A DNA stretch of 64,000 nucleotides from JBBQWS01 sp038210415 (lineage in GTDB: Bacteria > Actinomycetota > Actinomycetes > Prado026), in contig JBBQWS010000003.1 in NCBI GenBank assembly GCA_038210415.1, positions 62,001-126,000 of the forward strand, read 5' to 3'. The position numbers were made by a program, and so were the translations under genes. A model generated the notes under the pieces. The model made no database searches and was not told the origin of the DNA. It worked only from the letters and a program-made list of their open reading frames with translations. This document shows, one piece after another, positions 1 to 7,762 of this stretch (the first letter of the stretch is position 1; each line of letters begins with the position of its first letter).

Positions 1-1629
1 GCAGGTCAGCCCTGCGCCCGTGCTGGCGACGAGGTCGTACGTGAAGGAGATCGGCCGGGCGGTGCCGGTGGTGGCCGACGCCGACTCGAGCAGCAGGTCG
101 TACCGGCCCACGGGCGCCGCGACCCCCGTGTCGGTCTTGCCGTCCCAGGTGACCGCGCCGGACAGATGAGAGCTGGTCCAGCCGGCGTCGATCGTGCGCA
201 CCACCATGCCGCCCAGACACTGCGCACGGACCGTCAGCTTGAAGCTCTGGATGCCAGGGACGGTCGCCGAGAGGGTCACCGCCGACGAGCCCACCACCCC
301 GGCGGACGTACTCGCCACGGGGTTGTAGAGGGCGGCCCCCTGGTACCGCACAACCGCGTTGCGGATCGCGGGCAGGGCGGGGTACAGATACCGCCCGGGG
401 CACGCGGTCGCGCCGACGTCACGGTGCCCAGCGATCGTGGGCACGACCACCTTGACCCCGGGGCCGTAGCGCGAGGTGCCGCCGCCGACCGACGTGAGGA
501 CGGCGGAGCCGTGGGGGTCGCGGTGAGTCAGGTCCAGCTTGTACGCCAGGATCCGCGCGATGCTGTCCGTCATCGCGGCGGTCGGGGAGGCGATGTCCAT
601 GTTGCCGAGCGCCGCGACCGCGAACGTGTCGGTGTTGAAGCCGCCCGTGTGCGCGCCGGTCACCGGCTTGTCCACGCCGCCGTACCGGCCCTCGTAGATG
701 CGCCCCGCCTGGTCGACGAAGAAGTTGTACGGGATGTCGCGGTAGCCCATCGACCCGGTGTAGTAGGCGTAGATCGACCGGATGTCGCGCGCCGCGTCCG
801 CCATGGTCCAGCCGGACTTCTGCCAGTAGCTGTTGGGCGAGGCGCTGTGGTGGACGAAGCCGACCTTGATCGTCGCGTTGTACTCGGGCGCACCACGCAG
901 GCTCTCGTCGGCACCCCACTGCGCCCTGGTCACGATCGCGGGGACGCTTGCCGCCGCGGCGGCGGACGACGCAGGCGCCGGGGTCGCCGTCATCGAGCCG
1001 TCCGCTGCCGACGTGCCGGGGTCGACCAGGTCGAGGCTGAGTGCGGCGGGTGCGTCACCCGTGGCGGTGGCCACCCGGACCTGCGCGCCGTCGGACCCGG
1101 GCAGGATCAGCGGCTCGACCCCACGTCGTGCCTGCCGGCCCTCGGCCGAACCAGCGTCAGGTGTGTCGTCGGTGGGATCGAGGGTCTGCCAGCCCGACCA
1201 GATGCCGTTCGTCCGGGTACGGACGTCGACCCGGGTCGGGTCGGTCCCCTTCCACGTCACGCCCAGCAGCCGGAACCGGCGTGCGGACAGCTCGCCGGTG
1301 AGCACGGCGAGCCGGCCGGGCACGACGACAGCAGCGGTGACCACGGCGTTGCGGCTCTCGGTCGCAGGGGCGGCGGCCGCGCCGGCGGCGAGGCCGGCCG
1401 CGTCGATACCGGCGAGGTGGAGGTGCTGGACGATCGGCTTGACCGGGTGCGGGGAGGCCGCCGGTGCGGACACGACCGGAAGCGCGAGGGTGACCGGGAC
1501 GACCAGGGCGAGCGTCATGAGGACGGCGGGCCGGCGACTTCGCCGTGATCGGTCCGAGGGGCGGTCCGATGGGCGGGTTGACGGGCGGTCGGACGGCTTG
1601 GCTGAGGCGGGCACGAGCGGCATCGACAT
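1..1629 (-). CDS. Secreted PGRP-type N-acetylmuramoyl-L-alanine amidase (3' end outside window)
   Basis: Zinc amidase of the peptidoglycan recognition protein (PGRP) family, predicted to cut the amide bond between muramic acid and the stem peptide outside the cell. The frame is open from an ATG at 1629 (a second in-frame ATG lies at 1623) to the left edge. Residues 1-55 are an Arg/Asp-rich leader plus a hydrophobic signal peptide ending near SAPAA. The PGRP domain spans about 230-420, opening with TRAQWGADES. Likely zinc ligands are a His of VHHSA (near 260), the His of GHRD (near 400) and the Cys of ACPG (near 409). After it, about 445-540 looks like a FlgD-type Ig fold (WDGKTDTG, PVGRYDL). 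The C-terminus is not seen. Its divergent neighbour is an LCP wall-ligase gene, consistent with a wall role. Confidence 0.88.
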   Translation of the reverse strand, partial: MSMPLVPASAKPSDRPSTRPSDRPSDRSRRSRRPAVLMTLALVVPVTLALPVVSAPAASPHPVKPIVQHLHLAGIDAAGLAAGAAAAPATESRNAVVTAAVVVPGRLAVLTGELSARRFRLLGVTWKGTDPTRVDVRTRTNGIWSGWQTLDPTDDTPDAGSAEGRQARRGVEPLILPGSDGAQVRVATATGDAPAALSLDLVDPGTSAADGSMTATPAPASSAAAAASVPAIVTRAQWGADESLRGAPEYNATIKVGFVHHSASPNSYWQKSGWTMADAARDIRSIYAYYTGSMGYRDIPYNFFVDQAGRIYEGRYGGVDKPVTGAHTGGFNTDTFAVAALGNMDIASPTAAMTDSIARILAYKLDLTHRDPHGSAVLTSVGGGTSRYGPGVKVVVPTIAGHRDVGATACPGRYLYPALPAIRNAVVRYQGAALYNPVASTSAGVVGSSAVTLSATVPGIQSFKLTVRAQCLGGMVVRTIDAGWTSSHLSGAVTWDGKTDTGVAAPVGRYDLLLESASATTGTARPISFTYDLVASTGAGLTC

Positions 1630-1742
1630 GAAGGAGGCTTCCCGGCGCTGGAGAGGGGAGGGCGAAGTCAGGCGACGAGGGCTGTCACTTAGTGCTTCGG
1701 GCGGATTGAGTTCAGTCTTGACCTGCGGGCGCCAATTCAAAC

Positions 1743-1761
1743 CCGCTGGGGAACCCAGCGG
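1743..1761. promoter_or_regulatory. Perfect 8-bp inverted repeat between divergent amidase and LCP genes
   Basis: CCGCTGGG, a 3-nt GAA loop, then CCCAGCGG form a perfect hairpin or dyad in the 255-bp gap (1630-1884) between two divergent cell-wall genes. It lies about 120 bp upstream of each start. A TTGACC at 1718-1723 could be a -35 on the plus strand, but I see no convincing -10 at the right spacing. It could be an operator or a 5'-UTR hairpin. There is no T-run, so an intrinsic terminator is less likely. Confidence 0.4.
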
Positions 1762-1884
1762 CCCTCCCGTGCGTCCCTTACTGGGAGCCCTACGCGCAGC
1801 CTTGCGCCTAGACTGACGGCGTCCCGAGAGAGTCCGGGGCCACTCTGCCGGCCTCCTGGCCCGCAAGACCGCACCGGAGCAGCC

Positions 1885-3312
1885 ATGACCACCGCGCCCA
1901 CCGCCGAGCCACGACGTCGGTGGCGCCGCGCTCTGATCGCCGTGGGCATCACGTTCAGTCTGCTCCTGGTCGCCGCCGGAGCGGGCTTCCTCGTCCTCTG
2001 GCGGCACCTCGACTCGAACCTGACGACCGTGCAGGCCGACCCCGGTCTGCTTCGGTCGACCGAATCCGTGCCCAAGCCAACGGCCGAGGGCGAGCTGCCG
2101 CCGATGAACATCCTGGTGATGGGCTCGGACACCAGGATCGGCCAGGGCGGCGAGGGCGGCTCGGCCAAGGTCTACAGCACGGCGCAGTCCGACGTCGTGA
2201 TGCTGGTCCACCTGTCCGGCGACCGCAAGCGTGCGCTGGTCATGAGCATCCCCCGGGACACCTGGGTCCACGTGCCGTCCTGCTCCAACGGCAAGACGAC
2301 CTACAACGCGCAGGACGGGAAGTTCAACCTCGCGTTCACCTTCGGCGGCCCCAACTGCACCGTCAAGCTGTTCAAACAGGTCACGGGGCTGCCGGTCGAC
2401 CACTTCATGGTCGTCGACTTCAACGGCGTGAAGGACATCATCAACGCGCTCGGCGGCGTGCAGTTCTGCCTCAAGAAGGACATGGTCGACCCGAAGAGCC
2501 ACCTGGACCTCAAGGCCGGGCAGCAGACGATCATGGGCGACCAAGGGCTGGCCTTCCTCCGGGTCCGGCACAACATCGGCGACCCCACGGGCGACATCGG
2601 CCGGATGGACCGGCAGCACGCCTTCCTCGCGGCCATGGTCAAGCAGGCCCAGGACAGCTCGCTGATCACGAACCCGGTGCGCCTCTACAAGCTGCTCGAC
2701 ACCAGCACGAAGGCCATCGCCGCCGATCCCGGCATGAGCAACCTCGGCGCCCTCAAGGATCTCGCCCAGAGCCTGGCCGGTCTCAAGCCCAGCCAGGTCA
2801 CCTTCGTGACGATCCCCTGGAAGGACCGAGGCGACGGCGAGAACGTCCTTGTCAACGAGGCCAAGGCTCAGCCGCTGTTCGACGCCATCGCCAACGACAC
2901 CCCTTACCCGCCACCCCCCGCGAAGGTGGCCACGCCGTCCGGCTCGGCGCTCAAGACCCCGCCCTCGGCCATCTCGGTGCGGGTCCTCAACGCGAGCGGC
3001 ACCCCGGGCAAGGCGAAGGCCGTGGCCGCGCAGCTCGAGGCGCTGGGCTTCATCATCGCCAGCGTCGACACAGCGTCCGCAGTCTCCGGCGCCACAACCG
3101 TGACCTACGGCCCGAGCCGGGACGAGTCAGGACGGACGTTGACCGCATCGGTGATCGGGGCGACGTCGAACGTCGACACCCAGCTCGGCAGCACCCTCGT
3201 GCTGACGGTAGGCACCAACTACACCGGCGTGCTCCAGGTCGTGATCCCCGGTCAGGCGTCTCCGAGCTCGTCGACCAAGGCCATCACGGCCGACACCACC
3301 GGCTGCGTCTGA
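1885..3312 (+). CDS. LCP (LytR-CpsA-Psr) family polymer ligase with LytR_C domain
   Basis: Membrane-anchored phosphotransferase expected to move a lipid-linked glycopolymer onto peptidoglycan. The 475-residue protein has a basic N-terminus, one membrane helix at about 16-39, an LCP catalytic domain at about 72-245 and a C-terminal LytR_C domain at about 355-445. The LCP domain starts NILVMGSDTR and contains SIPRDTWV, FMVVDFNGV, GLAFLRVRH and GDIGRMDRQ; these carry the family's conserved Asp/Arg set. LytR_C is seen as SVRVLNASG. The ATG at 1885 sits just before the basic leader. It lies next to the polysaccharide cluster and is mirrored by a second LCP gene at 18631 on its far side. From memory it corresponds in position to M. 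tuberculosis Rv3267. Confidence 0.93.
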   Translation: MTTAPTAEPRRRWRRALIAVGITFSLLLVAAGAGFLVLWRHLDSNLTTVQADPGLLRSTESVPKPTAEGELPPMNILVMGSDTRIGQGGEGGSAKVYSTAQSDVVMLVHLSGDRKRALVMSIPRDTWVHVPSCSNGKTTYNAQDGKFNLAFTFGGPNCTVKLFKQVTGLPVDHFMVVDFNGVKDIINALGGVQFCLKKDMVDPKSHLDLKAGQQTIMGDQGLAFLRVRHNIGDPTGDIGRMDRQHAFLAAMVKQAQDSSLITNPVRLYKLLDTSTKAIAADPGMSNLGALKDLAQSLAGLKPSQVTFVTIPWKDRGDGENVLVNEAKAQPLFDAIANDTPYPPPPAKVATPSGSALKTPPSAISVRVLNASGTPGKAKAVAAQLEALGFIIASVDTASAVSGATTVTYGPSRDESGRTLTASVIGATSNVDTQLGSTLVLTVGTNYTGVLQVVIPGQASPSSSTKAITADTTGCV

Positions 3313-3319
3313 GCCGTTG

Positions 3320-3362
3320 GTCGGCGGTGCCGACGACCTCTGATCTAGTCGGCGGTGCCGAC
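3320..3362. terminator. Tandem duplicated hairpins at a convergent gene junction
   Basis: Two copies of a 17-bp direct repeat (3321-3337 and 3349-3365) each contain the perfect hairpin GTCGGC-GGT-GCCGAC (3320-3334 and 3348-3362). They sit between the stop of the LCP gene (3312) and the stop of the convergent dehydrogenase gene (3345-3347). The second hairpin lies in the last codons of the dehydrogenase, which end VGTAD. There is no T-run. A bidirectional, U-independent terminator or transcript-end stabiliser is the likely role. Confidence 0.5.
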
Positions 3363-4640
3363 GACGCGGCGGGTCACTGCGGACCACAGCGCGGGGTCGG
3401 TGATCCGGCGGCCGTCGACGAGCACCTGGATGCCAGGCAGGTCGGCGGGCGTCAGCGAGCGGTACTCGGCGTGGTCCGCCTGGACGACGGCCGCGGCCAC
3501 CGGCTCACCGAGGTGGTATGGCGCCCAGCCGAAGCGGGTCAGCTCGTCGTCGTCGTACAGCGGGTCGTGGACGAGGACGTCGGCCCCGCGGGCCCGAAGC
3601 GCCTCGACCGTGGGGAACACCCCGGAGAACGCCGTCTCCTTGACGCCGCCCCGGTAGGCCGCGCCGAGAACCACGACGCGCTGCCCGGCGAGCGACGATC
3701 CGAAGGCACCCTCAAGGAGCCCGACGGTGTACTCCGGCATCGCGGCGTTGGCCTCACGGGCAGCTCGGACCACCGTGGCGCTCGGGTCGTTCCACAGGTA
3801 GAGCCGCGGGTACACCGGGATGCAGTGGCCGCCGACGGCGATGCCGGGCGAGTGGATGTGGCTGTACGGCTGGGAGTTCGAGGCTTCGATCACCTGATAG
3901 ACGTCGATGCCGTGGTCGGCGGCGAACCGCGCGAACTGGTTGGCGAGCCCGATGTTGACGTCGCGGTACGTCGTCTCGGCGAGCTTGGCGAGCTCGGACG
4001 CCTCGGCGCTGCCGAGGTCCCACACGCCGTTGGCGCGCGCGAGGTCAGGCCGCTCGTCGAAGTCGAGGACCTGCTCGTAGAAGTCGACCGCATGGGCGGC
4101 ACTCGCGGCGTCGATGCCGCCGACGAGCTTGGGGTACTTGCGCAGGTCAGCGAACACGCGCCCGGTGAGGACCCGTTCCGGGGAGAACACGACATGGAAG
4201 TCGCGCCCGGCGACCAGTCCGCTGCCGGCCTCCAGCATCGGCACCCAGCGGGTGCGGGTCGTGCCGACCGGCAACGTGGTCTCGTACGACACGAGGGTTC
4301 CCGGTTGCAGACCCGCGGCGATCGACTTGGTCGCCGCGTCCATCCAGCCGAAGTCGGGGACCGACTCGGCGTCGACGAACAGGGGGACGACGACCACCAC
4401 GGCCTCGCTGTGGGCGACTGCGGCCGTCGTGTCCGCGGTAGCGACGAGGCGACCGTCGGCCACGACCTCGGCGAGCTTCTCGGCGAGGAAGGCCTCGCCC
4501 GGGAACGGTTCGATGCCCGCGTTGACGAGCTCGACCGCTCGAGGGTCGACGTCGGCGCCGATCACGTGATGGCCCTTGGAGGCGAACTGGACGGCAAGTG
4601 GAAGACCGATCTTGCCCAGGGCGACGACGGCGATTTTCAC
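3345..4640 (-). CDS. UDP-N-acetylhexosamine 6-dehydrogenase (WbpA/WecC-like)
   Basis: Nucleotide-sugar dehydrogenase of the UDP-Glc/GDP-Man superfamily that oxidises C6 of a UDP-HexNAc to the uronic acid using NAD+. The 431-residue protein has an N-terminal Rossmann fold (VALGKIGLPLA), the central FSPERV signature (about 152-157) and the catalytic Cys273 in GGHCIPVYP. The FSPER signature and HCIPVYP are typical of the WbpA/WecC branch rather than UDP-glucose dehydrogenase, and the window carries a separate UDP-glucose enzyme at 29826. It is divergent (59 bp) from a 2-epimerase. With a WbpB/E/D-like trio downstream, UDP-GlcNAc is the favoured substrate. Use of UDP-ManNAc (WecC activity) cannot be excluded. 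Confidence 0.88.
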   Translation of the reverse strand: MKIAVVALGKIGLPLAVQFASKGHHVIGADVDPRAVELVNAGIEPFPGEAFLAEKLAEVVADGRLVATADTTAAVAHSEAVVVVVPLFVDAESVPDFGWMDAATKSIAAGLQPGTLVSYETTLPVGTTRTRWVPMLEAGSGLVAGRDFHVVFSPERVLTGRVFADLRKYPKLVGGIDAASAAHAVDFYEQVLDFDERPDLARANGVWDLGSAEASELAKLAETTYRDVNIGLANQFARFAADHGIDVYQVIEASNSQPYSHIHSPGIAVGGHCIPVYPRLYLWNDPSATVVRAAREANAAMPEYTVGLLEGAFGSSLAGQRVVVLGAAYRGGVKETAFSGVFPTVEALRARGADVLVHDPLYDDDELTRFGWAPYHLGEPVAAAVVQADHAEYRSLTPADLPGIQVLVDGRRITDPALWSAVTRRVVGTAD

Positions 4641-4699
4641 CCCACAAGGATACCGGCCACCACACCGGCCCCCGACCGTGAACCCTTAGGCTGGGGGCC

Positions 4700-5788
4700 A
4701 TGAAGGTGCTCAGCGTGGTCGGTGCCCGGCCCCAGTTCGTGAAGCTCTCCCCCATCGCCGCGGCACTCACCGCACAGGGGCACGAGCACGTCATCGTGCA
4801 CACCGGACAGCACTATGACCCGGGGATGTCCGACGTGTTCTTCGACGATCTCGGCATCCCCGCGCCGACCGTCCACCTGGGCGTGGGATCCGGCAGCCAC
4901 GGCGCCCAGACGGGCACGATGCTGGCCCAGCTCGACCCGGTGCTCGCCGAGCACGACCCCGACTGGGTGCTGGTCTACGGCGACACCAACTCGACGCTCG
5001 CCGGCACCCTGTCGGCCGTGAAGCAGCACCTGCCTGTGGCGCACCTCGAGGCGGGGCTGCGGTCGTTCAACCGACGCATGCCCGAGGAGCACAACCGCGT
5101 GCTGACCGACCACGCGGCCGACCTGCTGCTCGCCCCCACGCAGGTCGCGATGGACCACCTCGAGCGCGAGGGGCTGGCAGGGCGCGCGGTGCTGGTCGGC
5201 GACGTCATGACCGACATCTGCTTCCGGATCCGCGACGAGGTGAAGGACAGCCTCCCGGACCTTCCGGGGCCGCAGCTCGCGGCCGGCGGCTACCTCGTCT
5301 CGACCATCCACCGCGCCGACAACACCGACGAGCCCGAGCGCCTGGCCGCCGTCATCAGCGCGCTGGCCGCGCTGCCCCTTCCGGTCCTGCTGCTCGCCCA
5401 CCCCCGCCTGGTCGTACGGGCTGCGGAGTTCGGGATCGAGCTCACCCAGGGAGCGATCAGTGCGGTCCCACCCCTGCCCTATCCCGAGATGGTGCGCGCG
5501 GTCCTGCACTCACGGGGCGTCGTCACCGACTCCGGCGGCCTGCAGAAGGAGGCCTTCCTGCTCGGCGTCCTCGGCACCACCTTGCGCACCGAGACCGAGT
5601 GGCCCGAGACCCTCGCCGACTCGTGGAACGTCCTGCGCCCGGGCCTCGAGGGGCTCGCGGACGACGTCCTGCGACCGGTCCCGTCCGGGCCGCGCGGTGC
5701 GCCGTACGGCGACGGTCACGCAGCCGTCCGGGTCGCCGCCGAGCTGGCCGCCCGGCTCGGCGGACGGACGGGTCAGAACCGCGGGTAG
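4700..5788 (+). CDS. wecB: UDP-N-acetylglucosamine 2-epimerase (WecB/WbpI-like)
   Basis: Non-hydrolysing 2-epimerase converting a UDP-GlcNAc-type sugar to its manno epimer. The 362-residue protein has the family N-terminus VVGARPQFVKL, HTGQHYD, the VYGDTNST loop, HLEAGLRS and MPEEHNR, then TDSGGLQKEAF near residue 275. All are conserved catalytic or substrate-binding segments. The start is ATG 4700. Divergent pairing with the 6-dehydrogenase suggests the two act together. The product could be UDP-ManNAc, feeding UDP-ManNAcA (WecB role), or the epimer of UDP-GlcNAc(3NAc)A (WbpI role); sequence inspection cannot separate these. Confidence 0.92.
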   Translation: MKVLSVVGARPQFVKLSPIAAALTAQGHEHVIVHTGQHYDPGMSDVFFDDLGIPAPTVHLGVGSGSHGAQTGTMLAQLDPVLAEHDPDWVLVYGDTNSTLAGTLSAVKQHLPVAHLEAGLRSFNRRMPEEHNRVLTDHAADLLLAPTQVAMDHLEREGLAGRAVLVGDVMTDICFRIRDEVKDSLPDLPGPQLAAGGYLVSTIHRADNTDEPERLAAVISALAALPLPVLLLAHPRLVVRAAEFGIELTQGAISAVPPLPYPEMVRAVLHSRGVVTDSGGLQKEAFLLGVLGTTLRTETEWPETLADSWNVLRPGLEGLADDVLRPVPSGPRGAPYGDGHAAVRVAAELAARLGGRTGQNRG

Positions 5789-5831
5789 AATCGGCTCCTC
5801 CCCGTCCGTTCGCACCCAGCCCAGGAGACCC

Positions 5832-7175
5832 ATGAGCGAGACGCCCTCGCGGCGCCATCTCCTGCTCGTGGCTTGGGGGTTCCCCCCGTGCCGGGCCGGC
5901 GGCGTCTACCGCGCGCTCGCGCTGGCGAACAGCTTCGCAACCGACGGCTGGGACGTCACCGTGCTCACCGCCGAGCGCGAGGTGTTCGTCCGCTACACCG
6001 GCATCGACGCCAGCCTCGAGGACCGCATTGACCCCTCGGTGAACGTGGTGCGCATCCCGTTCCGATGGACGGCCAAAGAGACGAACATTCGTAACTACTC
6101 ACTTGCCCGGGTCTATGCGCCGGTGCGGATGCGCAAGATCAAGACTGGACTCGACAACCTCGCGTTCCCCGAGGTGTCGTACGCCACGTGGCGGCACGAG
6201 CTCGAGCGCGCTGCGGCGCGGATCCACGCGGAGCACCCGGTGGACCTGACCCTGGCCACGGCCAACCCGCACGTCGCCTTCACGGCCGCCTACTACCTTC
6301 ACCGCAAGTTCGGCGTGCCGTACGTCATGGACTACCGCGACGCCTGGACGCTCAACGTCTTCACCGGCGCGGAGATGCACCCACCGTCCGACCGTGCCGG
6401 GCGCTGGGAACGCCGTCTGGTTACGGCCGCCCACGAGATCTGGTTCGTCAACGAGCCGATCCGCGCGTGGCACGCCAAGCGGTACCCCGAGGCCGCCGAC
6501 CGCATGCACGTCGTGGCCAACGGGTTCGACCCCGAACTTCGCGCGGTGGTTCACATGCAGCCGGCTGCCGACGCCGCCACGTTCGGCTATCTCGGCACCA
6601 TCACACGCGCACTGCCGCTCGACGAGTTTGTGACCGGGTGGCGGCTGGCCCGGGCCGGGCGGCCACAGATGGCCCACGCCCAGGCACACCTGCATGGTTA
6701 CGTCGACTACTACCTCATCCCCGGCAACGCTCTCGCGGCGGCACTGAAGGAGGCGGAGACCGACGAGGTGCGCTACCTGGGCCCGGTCGCGCGCACCGAG
6801 ACCGACGCCGTCTACCAGGGTTTCGATGCGCTCCTGCTCATCCTCGGCACTGGTCGCTACGTCACGTCCGGAAAGGTCTTCGAGTACCTCGCCACCGGGC
6901 TGCCGATCGTGTCGGTCCACGACCCCGGCAACGCGGCGAGCGACGTGCTGCGCGGCTACCCGCTGTGGTTCCCGGCCAAGAGCCTGAACCCCACGGCCAT
7001 CGCCGACGCGCTGGCAGACGCAGCCGAAGCCGTGACCACGGCGAGCGCGGACACGCGTGCTGCTGCGCTGGCCTTCTCCGAGAAGTTCAGCCGCCGCCAT
7101 CAGCTGGACCCGCGGATCGCCGCCCTGGGCGAGCTGGTCTCGGCCGCCACATCGGGTCAGCGGGCTCGCGCATGA
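5832..7175 (+). CDS. GT4-like glycosyltransferase, paralogue A
   Basis: Predicted cytoplasmic GT-B glycosyltransferase of 447 residues. An N-terminal acceptor domain opens LLVAWGFPPCRAGGVYRA. It is followed by YVMDYRDAWTLN, FVNEP, NGFDPEL and a C-terminal donor-binding domain with SGKVFEYLATGLPIV. The start is ATG 5832 with AGGAG at 5823-5827; longer upstream reading is out of character and overlaps the epimerase gene. It lies 43 bp after the epimerase gene and overlaps the next gene by 4 bp. It is clearly paralogous to the minus-strand gene at 9490-10803: both share YVMD(Y/F)RD(A/S)WTLN, VFEYLA/VYEYMA and YPLWFP. The sugar is unknown. Confidence 0.85.
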   Translation: MSETPSRRHLLLVAWGFPPCRAGGVYRALALANSFATDGWDVTVLTAEREVFVRYTGIDASLEDRIDPSVNVVRIPFRWTAKETNIRNYSLARVYAPVRMRKIKTGLDNLAFPEVSYATWRHELERAAARIHAEHPVDLTLATANPHVAFTAAYYLHRKFGVPYVMDYRDAWTLNVFTGAEMHPPSDRAGRWERRLVTAAHEIWFVNEPIRAWHAKRYPEAADRMHVVANGFDPELRAVVHMQPAADAATFGYLGTITRALPLDEFVTGWRLARAGRPQMAHAQAHLHGYVDYYLIPGNALAAALKEAETDEVRYLGPVARTETDAVYQGFDALLLILGTGRYVTSGKVFEYLATGLPIVSVHDPGNAASDVLRGYPLWFPAKSLNPTAIADALADAAEAVTTASADTRAAALAFSEKFSRRHQLDPRIAALGELVSAATSGQRARA

Positions 7176-7762
7176 ACGTCCTCGTCGTCAGCGGCGGCCG
7201 GCTGCGCAGTCATGACGTCCTAGACGCATTCCAGGGGTTGGCGACTGACGCCGTCGAGCTGTCGCTCGTCACCTGGGCCGCCCCCACGCAGACCCTGCTG
7301 GACGCCGTCACCGCGTCGGTCGTCCACGGCGACCTGGCGATCCTGACCGACGTCAACGACGACACCGGCGAACGGAAGGAGCCGACCGCGCGGACCGAAG
7401 CTCCGGCCACCATTGCAGGCGGCCCCCCCACGCCCTGGAACCGCACCCCGGCCCAGATCCGGGCAGGGGTGATCCGGCGCCTCAAGCCGGTGGCCGACCG
7501 GCTGCCCGAGCGGGTGCGCAAGGTCGTGTGGGACGGCGTCGTGACTCAGGGCCAGCATCAGCGGTCCGCTCAGCTGTGGCGGGCCAGCAGACGCAGCCCG
7601 GACGTCGACCAGCTCGCGACCGACGCCGACATGATCGTCGCCGTGGACATCGAGGCGCTGCGTACGACCTGGTGGCTCGGCCGTCGCAACCGATCAGCCG
7701 AGCTCGTGCTCGGGCTCGGCTCGGCGGCCGCCCTGCTCAACGATCGGATGGCTCAGAAGTGA
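7172..7762 (+). CDS. Unrecognised ~200-residue protein, free-standing copy of a GT-fused domain
   Basis: I do not recognise a family. The 196-residue protein has no signal peptide. It starts with a Rossmann-like strand (MNVLVVSGGRLRS), has an acidic/Pro-rich centre, a basic helical stretch (IRRLKPVADRLPERVRK) and ends DMIVAVDIEALRTTWWLG then LLNDRM. Its ATG overlaps the preceding GT stop (ATGA), so the two are translationally coupled. It resembles in layout the last ~200 residues of the convergent protein at 7737-9497, which starts MRVLSVAMFAGRQSS and ends DQVVIAEPGAWATGYRL. The genes overlap tail to tail by 26 bp. A role as an accessory or degenerate donor-domain partner of GT4 enzymes is inferred only. 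Confidence 0.75.
   Translation: MNVLVVSGGRLRSHDVLDAFQGLATDAVELSLVTWAAPTQTLLDAVTASVVHGDLAILTDVNDDTGERKEPTARTEAPATIAGGPPTPWNRTPAQIRAGVIRRLKPVADRLPERVRKVVWDGVVTQGQHQRSAQLWRASRRSPDVDQLATDADMIVAVDIEALRTTWWLGRRNRSAELVLGLGSAAALLNDRMAQK

Noticed and set aside
1920..4703. A 927-residue open frame running through the LCP gene and antisense to the dehydrogenase gene
   Set aside because: It is Arg/Gly/Pro/His-rich with no recognisable domain, and lies out of frame with a clear LCP gene and opposite a clear dehydrogenase; a by-product of high GC.
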